Below are positions 1-6,754 of a stretch of 41,464 nt of DNA, one piece after another. The notes under the pieces were generated by a model. That model saw only the letters and a list, made by a program, of their open reading frames with translations, was not told where the DNA came from and ran no database searches. Within the stretch, counting starts at the first letter, position 1; each line of letters begins with the position of its first letter. This stretch comes from Chloroflexota bacterium (GTDB lineage: Bacteria; Chloroflexota; Anaerolineae; Anaerolineales; Villigracilaceae), in contig QMIW01000031.1 in the NCBI GenBank assembly GCA_024434165.1, positions 1-41,464 of the forward strand, read 5' to 3'. A program made the translations under genes and the position numbers.

Positions 1-437
1 ATGACGGAGCCGCCGCGCTTTTGTTGATGAGCGCAGAACGCGCCAAAAAACTGGACCTCAAGCCGCTGGCGCGCATCGTGACCTCCGCCTCGGCTGGAGT
101 GCCGCCGCGTGTGATGGGCTACGGTCCCATTCCCGCCGTCCGCAAGGCGCTCGACCGCGCCGGGCTGAAAGTCAAAGACATCGGCCTGGTCGAGATCAAT
201 GAAGCCTTTGCCGTGCAGTCGCTGGCGGTGATGGAAGACCTCGAACTCGATCCGGAGATCGTCAACGTCAACGGCGGCGCCATCGCCATTGGGCACCCGC
301 TCGGCTGTTCGGGCGCGCGCCTGATGACCACGCTTGTGCATGAGATGAAGAATCGCGGTAATGTAAAATACGGCGTTGCGACCCTGTGTGTGGGCGTCGG
401 TCAGGGCGAAGCGACGGTGGTGGAATATTTTGGTTGA
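1..437 (+). CDS. Thiolase (acetyl-CoA C-acyltransferase), C-terminal part, cut by window start
   Basis: The reading frame enters the window from the left (frame of base 3) and ends with TGA at 435-437, so only about the last 145 residues are visible. These form the C-terminal half of a thiolase, which condenses or cleaves acyl-CoA plus acetyl-CoA in fatty-acid or acetoacetyl-CoA metabolism. The thiolase hallmarks are all present: a [10 protein letters not shown] stretch right at the edge, EINEAFA, the [16 protein letters not shown] block carrying the active-site His, and CVGVGQG carrying the C-terminal catalytic Cys. The nucleophilic Cys of the N-terminal half is outside the window. The ATG/TTG codons near 21-27 are internal, not starts. 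The stop codon lies inside the first unit of an octamer repeat. Degradative versus biosynthetic use cannot be told from this part. Confidence 0.93.
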   Translation, partial: DGAAALLLMSAERAKKLDLKPLARIVTSASAGVPPRVMGYGPIPAVRKALDRAGLKVKDIGLVEINEAFAVQSLAVMEDLELDPEIVNVNGGAIAIGHPLGCSGARLMTTLVHEMKNRGNVKYGVATLCVGVGQGEATVVEYFG

Positions 438-513
438 GTAGTTGAGTGGTCGAGTAGTTGAGTAGTCGAATGGTCGAGAAGTCGAGTAGTTGAGTAGTCG
501 AGTAGTTGAGTAG
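434..513. repeat. Degenerate 8-bp tandem repeat, 10 units
   Basis: Ten consecutive 8-bp units of consensus T(T/C)GAGTAG fill the gap between the thiolase and the lipoprotein gene. Unit 1 contains the thiolase stop codon TGA, and the array stops six bases before the next gene's ATG. Several units differ at one or two positions, such as TTGAGTGG and TCGAATGG. No transposase or longer terminal repeat is visible. Another period-8 island is at 6221-6310. Confidence 0.9.
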
Positions 514-518
514 GCGAT

Positions 519-1736
519 ATGAAACCTTTACGTTTTTCCCTCTTTCTTCTTTCTTTGTTGGTTGCCGCCTGCACCCCTGCATCGCCGGCGACCGAGGCGC
601 TTAACGCTCCCACACTGGAAGCCGCCTCCACAGCGGCTGCGATCACAGAAGAAACGCAGCCCAGCCCGCAGCCGGCAATTGCGCCGCAAGACACGCCTCT
701 GCCCAATGAGATCAACGCGCCGGTGATCGAGTCGCCCTCCATCATTAACATCGAAATGCTGGATGAAGTCTATGGCTGGGCGGTGACCGAGGAAAACATC
801 ATCCGCACCAACGACGGCGGCGTGACCTGGTACGACGTGACGCCCGCTAGCCTCGCCGATGCGGGCTACCTGGTCTATCCCGATTTTCTCAACGAGACCA
901 CCGCCTGGGTCCAATTCCCGGATATGAACAGATACCCGAACGGCGGCAAACTCTACCATACCGCCAACGGCGGACAGACCTGGGAGGCGTTCAACACGCC
1001 CTTTAGCGGCGGCGCGCTGCATTTCACCGATGAACGGAACGGCTGGATGCTCTCGGACCTCGGCGTGGGCGCAGGCTCGATGGCGGTCTCCATTTTTCAA
1101 ACCGGCGATGGCGGCGCGACATGGACGCGCGTCTATACCAACGATCCCAATTTCGCCGGCGCGGGCGAGAGCCTGCCTTTGGGCGGCATCAAGAACCTGA
1201 TTCTCCCGCTCGATTCGCAGACCGCATGGGTGGGCGGCGTGATCTATGCACCCGGTCAAGCCTATCTGTATCGCAGCGACGACGGCGGCAAGACCTGGTT
1301 CCAGATCAACCTTGCGCTTCCGGCGGATGCCGCTGAGAGCGAACTCAGCGTGCAGGATATCCTGTTCGTTTCGCCCTCCGAAGGTCTGCTTGTGATTCGC
1401 ATGACCGCCGCCGCCCCGAAGACCATCGTCTACGCCACCGAAGACGGCGGGAACACCTGGTCGCTCCTGCCGGTCACGTTCGAGGGATACGGCATCCTTG
1501 AAACGCCGTCGGCGCGGGAATTGATCTTCTATTCGGCGGACAAGTTCTACGTCACGAACGATGCGGGCAGGACCGTCACCGTCGTCACGCCGGAGATCGC
1601 GTTCGGCGAATCCATCCTCGATATGAGTTTTGCCAATTCCAGGACGGGATGGGTCGTTACGACCAGCCCGTCGAACGAGCGCCTGCTTTACAAGACGACC
1701 GACAGCGGCGCAACCTGGATCCCGCTCATCCCGTAA
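519..1736 (+). CDS. Lipoprotein with BNR/Ycf48-like beta-propeller repeats
   Basis: A 405-residue exported lipoprotein of unknown specific role. The N-terminus is a type II signal peptide with an LVAAC lipobox (Cys18), followed by a Ser/Thr/Pro/Ala-rich spacer to about residue 65. The rest consists of repeated T.DGG.TW motifs (for example TNDGGVTWYDV, TGDGGATWTRV, RSDDGGKTWFQI, TEDGGNTWSLL, TTDSGATWIPL), typical of BNR/sialidase-type or Ycf48-like seven-bladed propellers. Such propellers usually serve as binding scaffolds on the outer face of the membrane. No sialidase active-site residues were recognised, so an enzymatic call is not justified. No strong ribosome-binding site precedes the ATG; the upstream DNA is the octamer repeat. 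Placement next to the thiolase does not suggest a shared function. Confidence 0.85.
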   Translation: MKPLRFSLFLLSLLVAACTPASPATEALNAPTLEAASTAAAITEETQPSPQPAIAPQDTPLPNEINAPVIESPSIINIEMLDEVYGWAVTEENIIRTNDGGVTWYDVTPASLADAGYLVYPDFLNETTAWVQFPDMNRYPNGGKLYHTANGGQTWEAFNTPFSGGALHFTDERNGWMLSDLGVGAGSMAVSIFQTGDGGATWTRVYTNDPNFAGAGESLPLGGIKNLILPLDSQTAWVGGVIYAPGQAYLYRSDDGGKTWFQINLALPADAAESELSVQDILFVSPSEGLLVIRMTAAAPKTIVYATEDGGNTWSLLPVTFEGYGILETPSARELIFYSADKFYVTNDAGRTVTVVTPEIAFGESILDMSFANSRTGWVVTTSPSNERLLYKTTDSGATWIPLIP

Positions 1737-1755
1737 TGCCTCACGCGAACCCGCT

Positions 1756-1782
1756 GCAGCGCAAGATGTTATCTTGCGTTAC
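1756..1782. repeat. Short palindromic intergenic element, copy 1
   Basis: An 8-bp inverted repeat, CGCAAGAT/ATCTTGCG around a GTT loop (1760-1778), is bordered by GCAGCGC and GCGTTAC. Read on the minus strand it runs from GTAACGC to GCGCTGC, the same two ends as the element at 10872-10907. It lies between the propeller lipoprotein and the CBS gene. Confidence 0.6.
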
Positions 1783-1818
1783 GATGCTTTTATCAAATAC
1801 ACCAAAGGAGAGAGATTT

Positions 1819-2226
1819 ATGACCAACCATGTTCGTGATTGGATGTCCAGCCCGGTTGTGGTGGTTGATCCCGATTCGAGCGTCTCCCATGCCATGACGC
1901 TCATGCGGCGGCGCAACATTCACAGCGTGGTGGTGGATATCAGCGAGAAGAACCCCTCGTATGGAATCGTCACCACCACCGACATCCGCGACAAGATCGT
2001 GGCGGAGGGACGCAGCCCCGCCGAAACGACCGTACGCGAGATTATGTCCGGTCCGATCATCACCGGGCGCGCCGATTGGACGCTGGCGGAATGTTCGCGC
2101 GTGATGCAGAAACACAAGTTCCATCACCTGCCCATTGCCGATGAAAACGGCACGCTGATCGGTATCATCTCTGCGACGGATATTTTTATGGCGGTCGAAG
2201 AGCAGGGCTGGATCGAGGAAAATTAA
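1819..2226 (+). CDS. Two-CBS-domain protein
   Basis: A 135-residue cytoplasmic protein made almost entirely of a CBS-domain pair (a Bateman module). The first CBS covers roughly residues 6-63 (RDWMSSPVVVVDPDSSV, then GIVTTTDIRDKIV). The second covers roughly residues 72-130 (VREIMSGPIITGRADWTL, then LIGIISATDIFMAV). Such stand-alone modules bind adenine nucleotides and act as energy or ligand sensors for a partner; no catalytic domain is attached and the partner is not evident here. The ATG at 1819 is chosen because an AAAGGAGAG ribosome-binding site sits just upstream, whereas an earlier in-frame start would overlap the preceding gene. The gene is followed by a strong terminator. Confidence 0.92.
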   Translation: MTNHVRDWMSSPVVVVDPDSSVSHAMTLMRRRNIHSVVVDISEKNPSYGIVTTTDIRDKIVAEGRSPAETTVREIMSGPIITGRADWTLAECSRVMQKHKFHHLPIADENGTLIGIISATDIFMAVEEQGWIEEN

Positions 2227-2238
2227 ACGCTGAGTTAA

Positions 2239-2284
2239 AAAACAAACTCACCCGCGAAACCTGGTTTCGGGGTGAGTTTGTTTT
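2239..2284. terminator. Bidirectional intrinsic terminator
   Basis: The arms 2239-2253 and 2270-2284 (AACAAACTCACCC against GGGTGAGTTTGTT) pair, with an extra inner stem CGAAACC/GGTTTCG. The A-rich left arm and T-rich right arm make it work in both directions. It separates the convergent CBS (+) and isomerase (-) genes. Confidence 0.88.
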
Positions 2285-2318
2285 GTGCCGGGAAGACGTC
2301 CGTCTTCCGAATTCCGTA

Positions 2319-3761
2319 CTACGGCTTGGGGGTTTCCGTGATTCCCGCTTCGAACGTGGCGACTGATTCCGCTTGTGCGGTCTGCTGGGCGGCGGCGGAT
2401 TCGGTGGCGGCGGTGATGAAATTCGGTTCGTTCGGGACGCGCTGTTTCCAGAGATCGAAGATTTCCACGCCGTATTCCTCGCGCGCGCCGGCGAGCCATT
2501 CCTGGAAGGCTGTTTCCTTTGCGGCTTGATACGCATCGGCGGTGAGCGGGCGGTCCTGCTTGTCAATCAACTGAATGATGTGGAAGCCGAAATTGCTTTG
2601 AACCGGCTCGGTGGTGATATCGCCCGATTTTTCGAGGGCAAATGCGGCGGTCTCGAATTCGGGCACCATCCGGCCTTTGCCAAACCAGCCCAAATCGCCG
2701 CCCTGTGCGCCGGAACCTTCGTCAATGGAAAGTTCGCGGGCGAGTTCGGCGAAGTCTTCGCCGTTTTGCAGGCGTTTGATGATGTCTTTGGCGGTTTCCT
2801 CATCTTCGACGAGAATGTGGCGCGCCCAAACCTGTTCTTCGGTGGGGGAGACATCCGCCGTGATGGCTTCCATCAATTTTTCCCGCAGGAGCCGGTTTTC
2901 GTAGTACTCGCGGTAGTAGCCTGCGTCGAACCCGAACTTGCCCAGGTTCTCATCAATATCCGCGAGTATTTTTTCGTATCCTTCCTGCGTGATGGGTGTG
3001 GAGGTTGGGAAGGGCGTCTCGGTCGGTCCGCTCGTGGGAGTGACCGTCGGTTCGAGCGTGGCGGTTGCGGTCTGCGTGGGGGTGGCGGTCGGTTCGGCGG
3101 TGGCGTTGGAATCCGCTGTCGGCTGGGTGGCGGCTGTGGCGGTGGCGGCAGCCGTCGCCGTGGATTGAGGCGTGGCGGTCGCGGGGGAGGTGGCGGTCAC
3201 CAGTTCGAAAATCTCCGGCGAGTTATCCGGGAAGACGATCTCCGTTGGGGTTGCGCTGGCGGTGGGTGTGCCGTTGGGGAAGAAGCCATATTCGGACTGG
3301 ATGAGTTCGTTCAGTTCCTCTTCGCTGACGGTGATGCCGCGCTTCGCCGCCTCCTGGCGGATGATTTGCTCGTCAATCATTTGTTCCAGCACCGACTCCC
3401 CGATGGATTCGGGGGAAGCCAGCTGCGCCTCGATTTGCTGTAACTGGGTGCTGAAGTCCATGCCGAAGAATTGGGCGTACTGCATATACTGCGAGTACTG
3501 GTTCAGCAAACTCTGGCGGTGAAGACGCGCCCGCGCCTCGAAATCCTTCGCGATGATTTCCGTCTCGCCGACTTTTGCGACCGGACGGTTCGATTGGAGG
3601 TAGTTAATATCCAGCCAGCCGTACGCCAGCAGCAGGATGACGACAGCCAGGATGCCAAAGAAGGTGTAGAGGATGATGCGGGTCTGTTGGCGTTCGCGTT
3701 GGAGGCGGGCAATATGCTTCTTGTGATGGGGGACGGGCCTTTTGCCCGAATCTTGAGTCAT
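2319..3761 (-). CDS. Membrane-anchored parvulin-type peptidyl-prolyl isomerase (PpiC/SurA/PrsA-like)
   Basis: 480 residues. After a basic N-terminus there is one membrane segment (about 28-49), then a SurA/PrsA-like N-terminal chaperone region (60-160, 260-300) and a parvulin rotamase domain at about 310-402 (ARHILV, GGDLGWFGKGRMVPEFE, FGFHIIQL). It should assist folding of exported proteins on the outer face of the membrane. Oddly, a low-complexity Ala/Thr/Pro stretch of about 95 residues (163-258) is inserted within the chaperone region, and the C-terminus is again Ala/Thr-rich. The ATG at 3761 has an AAGGAG site a few bases upstream. It lies 84 bp after rpsR on the same strand and may be read from the ribosomal-protein operon past the hairpin at 3796-3825. 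The T/P insert resembles linkers in secreted proteins elsewhere in this window. Confidence 0.9.
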   Translation of the reverse strand: MTQDSGKRPVPHHKKHIARLQRERQQTRIILYTFFGILAVVILLLAYGWLDINYLQSNRPVAKVGETEIIAKDFEARARLHRQSLLNQYSQYMQYAQFFGMDFSTQLQQIEAQLASPESIGESVLEQMIDEQIIRQEAAKRGITVSEEELNELIQSEYGFFPNGTPTASATPTEIVFPDNSPEIFELVTATSPATATPQSTATAAATATAATQPTADSNATAEPTATPTQTATATLEPTVTPTSGPTETPFPTSTPITQEGYEKILADIDENLGKFGFDAGYYREYYENRLLREKLMEAITADVSPTEEQVWARHILVEDEETAKDIIKRLQNGEDFAELARELSIDEGSGAQGGDLGWFGKGRMVPEFETAAFALEKSGDITTEPVQSNFGFHIIQLIDKQDRPLTADAYQAAKETAFQEWLAGAREEYGVEIFDLWKQRVPNEPNFITAATESAAAQQTAQAESVATFEAGITETPKP

Positions 3762-3795
3762 TGCTTATGCTCCTTGTTGGGTGACCGGCATAATT

Positions 3796-3825
3796 TCGGG
3801 GCATGGAATGGTTCCCATGCCCCGA
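3796..3825. other. Intercistronic hairpin between rpsR and the isomerase gene
   Basis: An 11-bp perfect stem, TCGGGGCATGG/CCATGCCCCGA, with an 8-9 base loop lies between rpsR and the downstream isomerase gene. It has no T-run on the minus strand, so it looks more like an mRNA-processing or stability hairpin, or a leaky attenuator, than an intrinsic terminator. Confidence 0.6.
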
Positions 3826-3845
3826 GAAAATTCCGGCTGGCGGGG

Positions 3846-4124
3846 TTAGCGGTCGTCCGCTGACCTGCCGTGGAAGGGCAAAAGCGCAACGTGCCGCGCC
3901 TGCTTGATCGCCGCCGCCACTGCGCGCTGGTGCCTTGCGCAGGCGCCGGTCTGGCGGCGCGGGCGGATACTGCCCTCTTCGGTGATGTATTTGCGTAACA
4001 GATCAACTTTCTTGTAGTCAATCGTCAGGGTTTTATCGGCGCAGAACTGGCAGATTTTCGGCTTGGCAAAAAACTTGCGGTCGCCGCCGCCTTCCGCGCC
4101 TGAAGTGGTTCGTTCGTCACTCAT
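3846..4124 (-). CDS. rpsR: 30S ribosomal protein bS18
   Basis: 92 residues, a normal length for bS18, which pairs with bS6 on the 30S platform. The core is clear: [18 protein letters not shown], then YITEEGSI, then [12 protein letters not shown]. The CxxC plus a later Cys/His pair fits the zinc-binding form of bS18. The ATG at 4124 is preferred to a TTG 12 bases upstream because GGAG lies about 8 bases before it. It is the third gene of the conserved rpsF-ssb-rpsR order; rplI, which often follows, is absent and an isomerase gene takes its place. Confidence 0.97.
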   Translation of the reverse strand: MSDERTTSGAEGGGDRKFFAKPKICQFCADKTLTIDYKKVDLLRKYITEEGSIRPRRQTGACARHQRAVAAAIKQARHVALLPFHGRSADDR

Positions 4125-4208
4125 GGTGTGCTCCAAAAAACTTGTGCCGCTGCCTGCCTCCTTGCCGGGAACTTTGCAAAGCGCCCGGCGTTCGGGAAAG
4201 CCGCGGTG

Positions 4209-4628
4209 TTAGAAGGGAAATTCCTCTTCCGCTGCGCCCAGAGCCGGGTCGCCGGAAGCGCTCTCGACTTCCTGGGTGTTGTTGTTTGCCTCGCGCCGGT
4301 CGCCGAGCATCATCATTTCGCTGGCGACGATTTCCACACTGGTGTGCTTCACGCCTTCCTTGTCGTCCCAGCGGCGGGTTTGCAGCCTGCCCTCCACATA
4401 CACCTGTTGTCCTTTGACGAGATACTGCTTGCAGATCTCTGCCAGCGTACCCCAGGCGACCACATTGAACCATTCGGTTTCGTTGTGGCGCTCGCCGTCG
4501 GCGCTGTTCCAGGTGCGGCCCACCGCCACGGTAAACGTGGTCACCGGTTTGCCGGAGGGGGTGTAGCGCATCTCGGGGTCCTTTCCAAGATGCCCAATGA
4601 TCTGAACTTTATTAAGTCCGCGGCCCAT
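4209..4628 (-). CDS. ssb: Single-stranded DNA-binding protein
   Basis: 139 residues. The N-terminal OB-fold (MGRGLNKVQIIGHLGKDPEMR, then WFNVVAWGTLAEIC and VYVEGRLQTRRW) is followed by a short acidic, Asn/Glu-rich tail ending in EEEFPF, the protein-interaction tip of bacterial SSB. It coats ssDNA and recruits replication and repair enzymes. The tail is short compared with many SSBs. The ATG at 4628 is chosen because AAGGAG precedes it; 10 more codons upstream are open but lack a site. It sits between rpsF and rpsR, the order seen in many Gram-positive bacteria, and probably shares their leader. Confidence 0.97.
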   Translation of the reverse strand: MGRGLNKVQIIGHLGKDPEMRYTPSGKPVTTFTVAVGRTWNSADGERHNETEWFNVVAWGTLAEICKQYLVKGQQVYVEGRLQTRRWDDKEGVKHTSVEIVASEMMMLGDRREANNNTQEVESASGDPALGAAEEEFPF

Positions 4629-4674
4629 GTCAATCTCCTTGATAAATAACCGGGGCAAATTTCTAATTCAACAA

Positions 4675-4959
4675 CTAACCAACCACAGAAAGCATGTGAC
4701 GGATGATCGACTCTTGATATCGCAGGTTGCGTTCAAGGCCGGATGTGGCGGCGGGGTCCATGGTGACGTTCAGCAGAACGTATTGACCTTCGCGTTGCTT
4801 GTTGATCGAGTACGCCATCTTGCGGCGGCCCCAGACCTCAGCCTTATCCACGCTTCCGCCCGATTCGCTGATCCACCCCTTCACCTTTTCGAGCACGCCG
4901 TTAAATGCGGTCTCATCCAGGTCGGGCTGGATCACGCACATCAACTCGTAATTGCGCAT
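4675..4959 (-). CDS. rpsF: 30S ribosomal protein bS6
   Basis: 94 residues, typical for bS6. MRNYELMCVIQPD at the start, WGRRKMAYSINKQREGQYVLLN in the middle, and a final LRYQESIIRHMLSVV all match the family. bS6 forms a heterodimer with bS18 that binds 16S rRNA and, in many bacteria, its own mRNA leader. The start is the ATG at 4959, preceded by AGGAGG at the right distance. The open frame continues upstream for 43 codons, but that region is the structured leader, not protein. It is the first gene of rpsF-ssb-rpsR. Confidence 0.97.
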   Translation of the reverse strand: MRNYELMCVIQPDLDETAFNGVLEKVKGWISESGGSVDKAEVWGRRKMAYSINKQREGQYVLLNVTMDPAATSGLERNLRYQESIIRHMLSVVG

Positions 4960-4968
4960 TTGGGAAAA

Positions 4969-5025
4969 CCTCCTTTCCATGGGTTTGCTCCCGTTCGAGC
5001 CGTGGGCCCGCCGGGAGCGGAAAGG
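4969..5025 (-). promoter_or_regulatory. rpsF leader hairpin, candidate S6:S18 autoregulatory element
   Basis: Read on the minus strand, the mRNA directly before rpsF can fold as stem P1 (CCTTTCC 5019-5025 with GGAAAGG 4972-4978) stacked on P2 (GCTCCCG/CGGGAGC, 5012-5018 with 4987-4993). An 8-base bulge containing ACCC lies only on the 3' side (4979-4986), and a small inner stem GGGCC/GGCTC closes a CAC triloop. The 3' arm of P1 runs into the Shine-Dalgarno AGGAGG (4969-4974), so closing P1 would hide part of it. Known S6:S18 leaders also use a stem with a bulge that mimics the 16S site. Folding is by eye; identity with that RNA family is an inference. Confidence 0.6.
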
Positions 5026-5079
5026 CACGTATAGGGAGACGTACCTGTTCGATTTGCGGGCGAAGTTTACCACAAAATC

Positions 5080-5107
5080 GTAGAACAAGTCTACAGACTT
5101 GTTCTAC
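5080..5107. repeat. 13-bp inverted repeat (AGACTTGTTCTAC family), copy 1
   Basis: Perfect 13-bp arms GTAGAACAAGTCT (5080-5092) and AGACTTGTTCTAC (5095-5107) are separated by two bases. It lies between the rpsF leader and the end of the PHP gene. The same 13-mer recurs four times at 9919-9973. Confidence 0.9.
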
Positions 5108-5127
5108 CGTTACAAACTTGTTTCGCG

Positions 5128-6189
5128 TTATCTCACATAAATCGGGTTGCTGTAAATCCAGCCTCTTTTCCTTCCGAGATACTGCCGGTATGCTTCGATG
5201 CGATAGACGCCCGGCTCGGTGGTGATGTGCGTGCAGGCGAGTTGATTCTTCCAGGTTTGAATCACCTGCCCGTCTTTCACGAGGCGGATTTCGGCGTGAT
5301 GGGGAAGCCTGGCTTGCAGGGTCACGCCGAATTTTGCGGGGATTTCATCGCCCATGATGACGGTGCCTTCCCGTCCCTGTGCGGTGAAGCGGAAGCCCTT
5401 TGTGGAGGCGGGCAGGTCGTAGCCGATGAAACAATGCCCGGCGGCGAGCGCTTTGTAGACGAGGCTTTTGTCGCTGGTCGCGTCCCCGCTCAACGGTCCG
5501 GGGAGAAGCGCATGAGTGTTCACCGCGCGGAAGTGAAATTCATACGGGAAGATCACGCGGTGGAGGGGACCCATGTTCATGTGCAGCGCGTGCGCGTCTG
5601 AGCCGCCAATTGCCACCACTTTTTGACCTCCAGCGAGAAGCTCGTCCCATTTGGCGATGGTCTTCGGGATGGGCTGGCTGGCGACAAAGGCGGGGAAGAA
5701 GGCGTAAAACACGCCGTGCAGTTTGGTGGGGACGACGGTCTTCAATTCGCTGAGCGCGTTCCACAATTCGATGCCGGTGTAGTTTTGTACGCTCCAATCC
5801 TCCCAGGAGATGTCGGTCTCGTTGAAGGCTTTCGCCTCCGGGTCGTCTGGATGTGCCAGGAAGGACAGTCCGCCCGCTTCGCGCACCTGGTTGATGAGGT
5901 TTTGCGCGTTATCGGCAAAGACTGCCATCTCGCGGGTCGCGCCGAAGACGAGCAGGTGATTCTTCTGCGGGTCGCGCGCCTGGTCGTGCACCTCTTCGCC
6001 GACGAGCATGAGGATTTTTCGGGTCTTTTCCTTGTAATAGCCCTCGAAACCCTGTACAAGGACGTTATGGTCCGTGACGATGACCACATCCACGCCGGTT
6101 TTGAGGGCGGCGGCAGCAATATCCCTGTGCGTGCCGCTTCCGTCGGAGTAGCGTGTGTGCATGTGGAGGTTGATGGTGATTTCGTGCAT
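5128..6189 (-). CDS. PHP-domain metal-dependent phosphoesterase
   Basis: 353 residues. The N-terminal PHP fold carries the expected metal ligands: LHMHTRYSDG (His9, His11, Asp16), VTDHN (Asp40, His41), GEE near residue 65, FLAHPDD, and the C-terminal GGSDAH. This places it among stand-alone PHP hydrolases that cleave phosphoester bonds such as 3',5'-nucleotides or histidinol phosphate; the substrate is not readable here. The last 80 residues form a beta-rich extension (LQARLPHHAEIRLVKDG, then ACTHITTEPGVYRIEAYR) found in the CehA/McbA-type PHP group. No signal peptide is seen. The gene has no ribosome-binding site; a TATACT box ends six bases before the ATG, suggesting a leaderless message. 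Confidence 0.88.
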   Translation of the reverse strand: MHEITINLHMHTRYSDGSGTHRDIAAAALKTGVDVVIVTDHNVLVQGFEGYYKEKTRKILMLVGEEVHDQARDPQKNHLLVFGATREMAVFADNAQNLINQVREAGGLSFLAHPDDPEAKAFNETDISWEDWSVQNYTGIELWNALSELKTVVPTKLHGVFYAFFPAFVASQPIPKTIAKWDELLAGGQKVVAIGGSDAHALHMNMGPLHRVIFPYEFHFRAVNTHALLPGPLSGDATSDKSLVYKALAAGHCFIGYDLPASTKGFRFTAQGREGTVIMGDEIPAKFGVTLQARLPHHAEIRLVKDGQVIQTWKNQLACTHITTEPGVYRIEAYRQYLGRKRGWIYSNPIYVR

Positions 6190-6195
6190 GGGTGT

Positions 6196-6225
6196 AGTAT
6201 ACAGGGAAAGAGGTTAAGAAGTAAA
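6196..6225 (-). promoter_or_regulatory. Candidate promoter of the PHP gene (leaderless)
   Basis: On the minus strand, TTTACT (6220-6225) and TATACT (6196-6201) are 18 bases apart, and the ATG follows the -10 box by six bases. Transcription would start at or next to the start codon. The -35 box lies at the edge of the neighbouring octamer repeat. Confidence 0.5.
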
Positions 6226-6310
6226 CAGGCAGACGGGTAAGCAGGTAGACAGGGAATTCGACCACTTGCCTGCTTGTGTACTTGTTTACTTGTATACTTG
6301 TCCACTTCTC
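6221..6310. repeat. Period-8 degenerate repeats in inverted arrangement
   Basis: The left half has octamers of the form GTA.ACAG (GTAAACAG, GTAAGCAG, GTAGACAG). The right half has the complementary kind, ACTTGT.. repeated (ACTTGTTT, ACTTGTAT, ACTTGTCC). Together they form an imperfect inverted repeat around 6255. The island occupies most of the divergent gap between the PHP gene and secG. Confidence 0.75.
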
Positions 6311-6342
6311 CACCCGCCTCGCCGTTACCGGACTCTCCTCGT

Positions 6343-6372
6343 TTGACTCTTTCCCTTTTTCACAGGTATAAT
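6343..6372 (+). promoter_or_regulatory. Sigma-70-type promoter of secG
   Basis: TTGACT (6343-6348) and a perfect TATAAT (6367-6372) are 18 bases apart, giving a start near 6379 and a leader of about 25 bases that ends in the secG ribosome-binding site. Confidence 0.82.
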
Positions 6373-6403
6373 TTGCCCGCTAATTTCCAGGAGGCACAAC
6401 TGC

Positions 6404-6628
6404 ATGAAAAATTTTTTGGATATTGCCTTGATTATCACCTCGGTGGGTTTGATCCTCAGCGTCATCCTGCAGAGCAAGGGAGCGGGGCTGGGCGGTCTGA
6501 CCGGCGCGGATACCGGCGGTGTGTTCACCGCCCGCCGCGGCATTGAGCGCGTCCTCTTTTGGGTGACGATTACGCTGAGTGTGATTTTCTTTGCTCTCGT
6601 CATCACCATCATCCTCCTTGGGCGATAA
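6404..6628 (+). CDS. secG: Protein translocase subunit SecG
   Basis: 74 residues with two membrane helices (about 3-22 and 52-72) joined by the typical Gly-rich loop LQSKGAGLGGLTG and ADTGGVFTARRGIERVLFW. SecG is the small accessory subunit of the SecYEG channel. The ATG at 6404 has CCAGGAGG upstream, and a consensus promoter lies at 6343-6372. A strong hairpin with a T-rich tail follows at once, so it is probably a monocistronic unit. Length and loop are standard for the family. Confidence 0.95.
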   Translation: MKNFLDIALIITSVGLILSVILQSKGAGLGGLTGADTGGVFTARRGIERVLFWVTITLSVIFFALVITIILLGR

Positions 6629-6641
6629 TCACAGCGCAGCG

Positions 6642-6700
6642 GAAGGGTCTGCCCTGCCATTTGCCCTGGTAACGGGCGGGGTGGACCTTTCTTTATTTCC
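6642..6700 (+). terminator. Intrinsic terminator after secG
   Basis: A 17-bp stem with a few G-U pairs (6642-6658 against 6675-6691; starts GAAGGGTC, ends GGACCTTTC) has a 16-base loop and a following CTTTCTTTATTT tract. It is longer than most terminators, but its position 13 bases past the secG stop fits that role. A second small hairpin, CCTCGCC/GGCGAGG, lies at 6704-6724. Confidence 0.72.
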
Positions 6701-6754
6701 CTCGCCCCCACAGGCAGGCGAGGGGCAAATGTGTACCCCCCAAGAATAATCATC

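Noticed and set aside
4960-5088. 43-codon N-terminal extension of bS6
   Set aside because: bS6 begins with MRNYEL directly after AGGAGG; the extension is the structured mRNA leader.
6642-6691. SRP RNA or 6S-like RNA after secG
   Set aside because: The conserved SRP tetraloop/asymmetric loop bases (GGAAG...AGCAG pattern) are lacking; position and T-rich tail fit a terminator.
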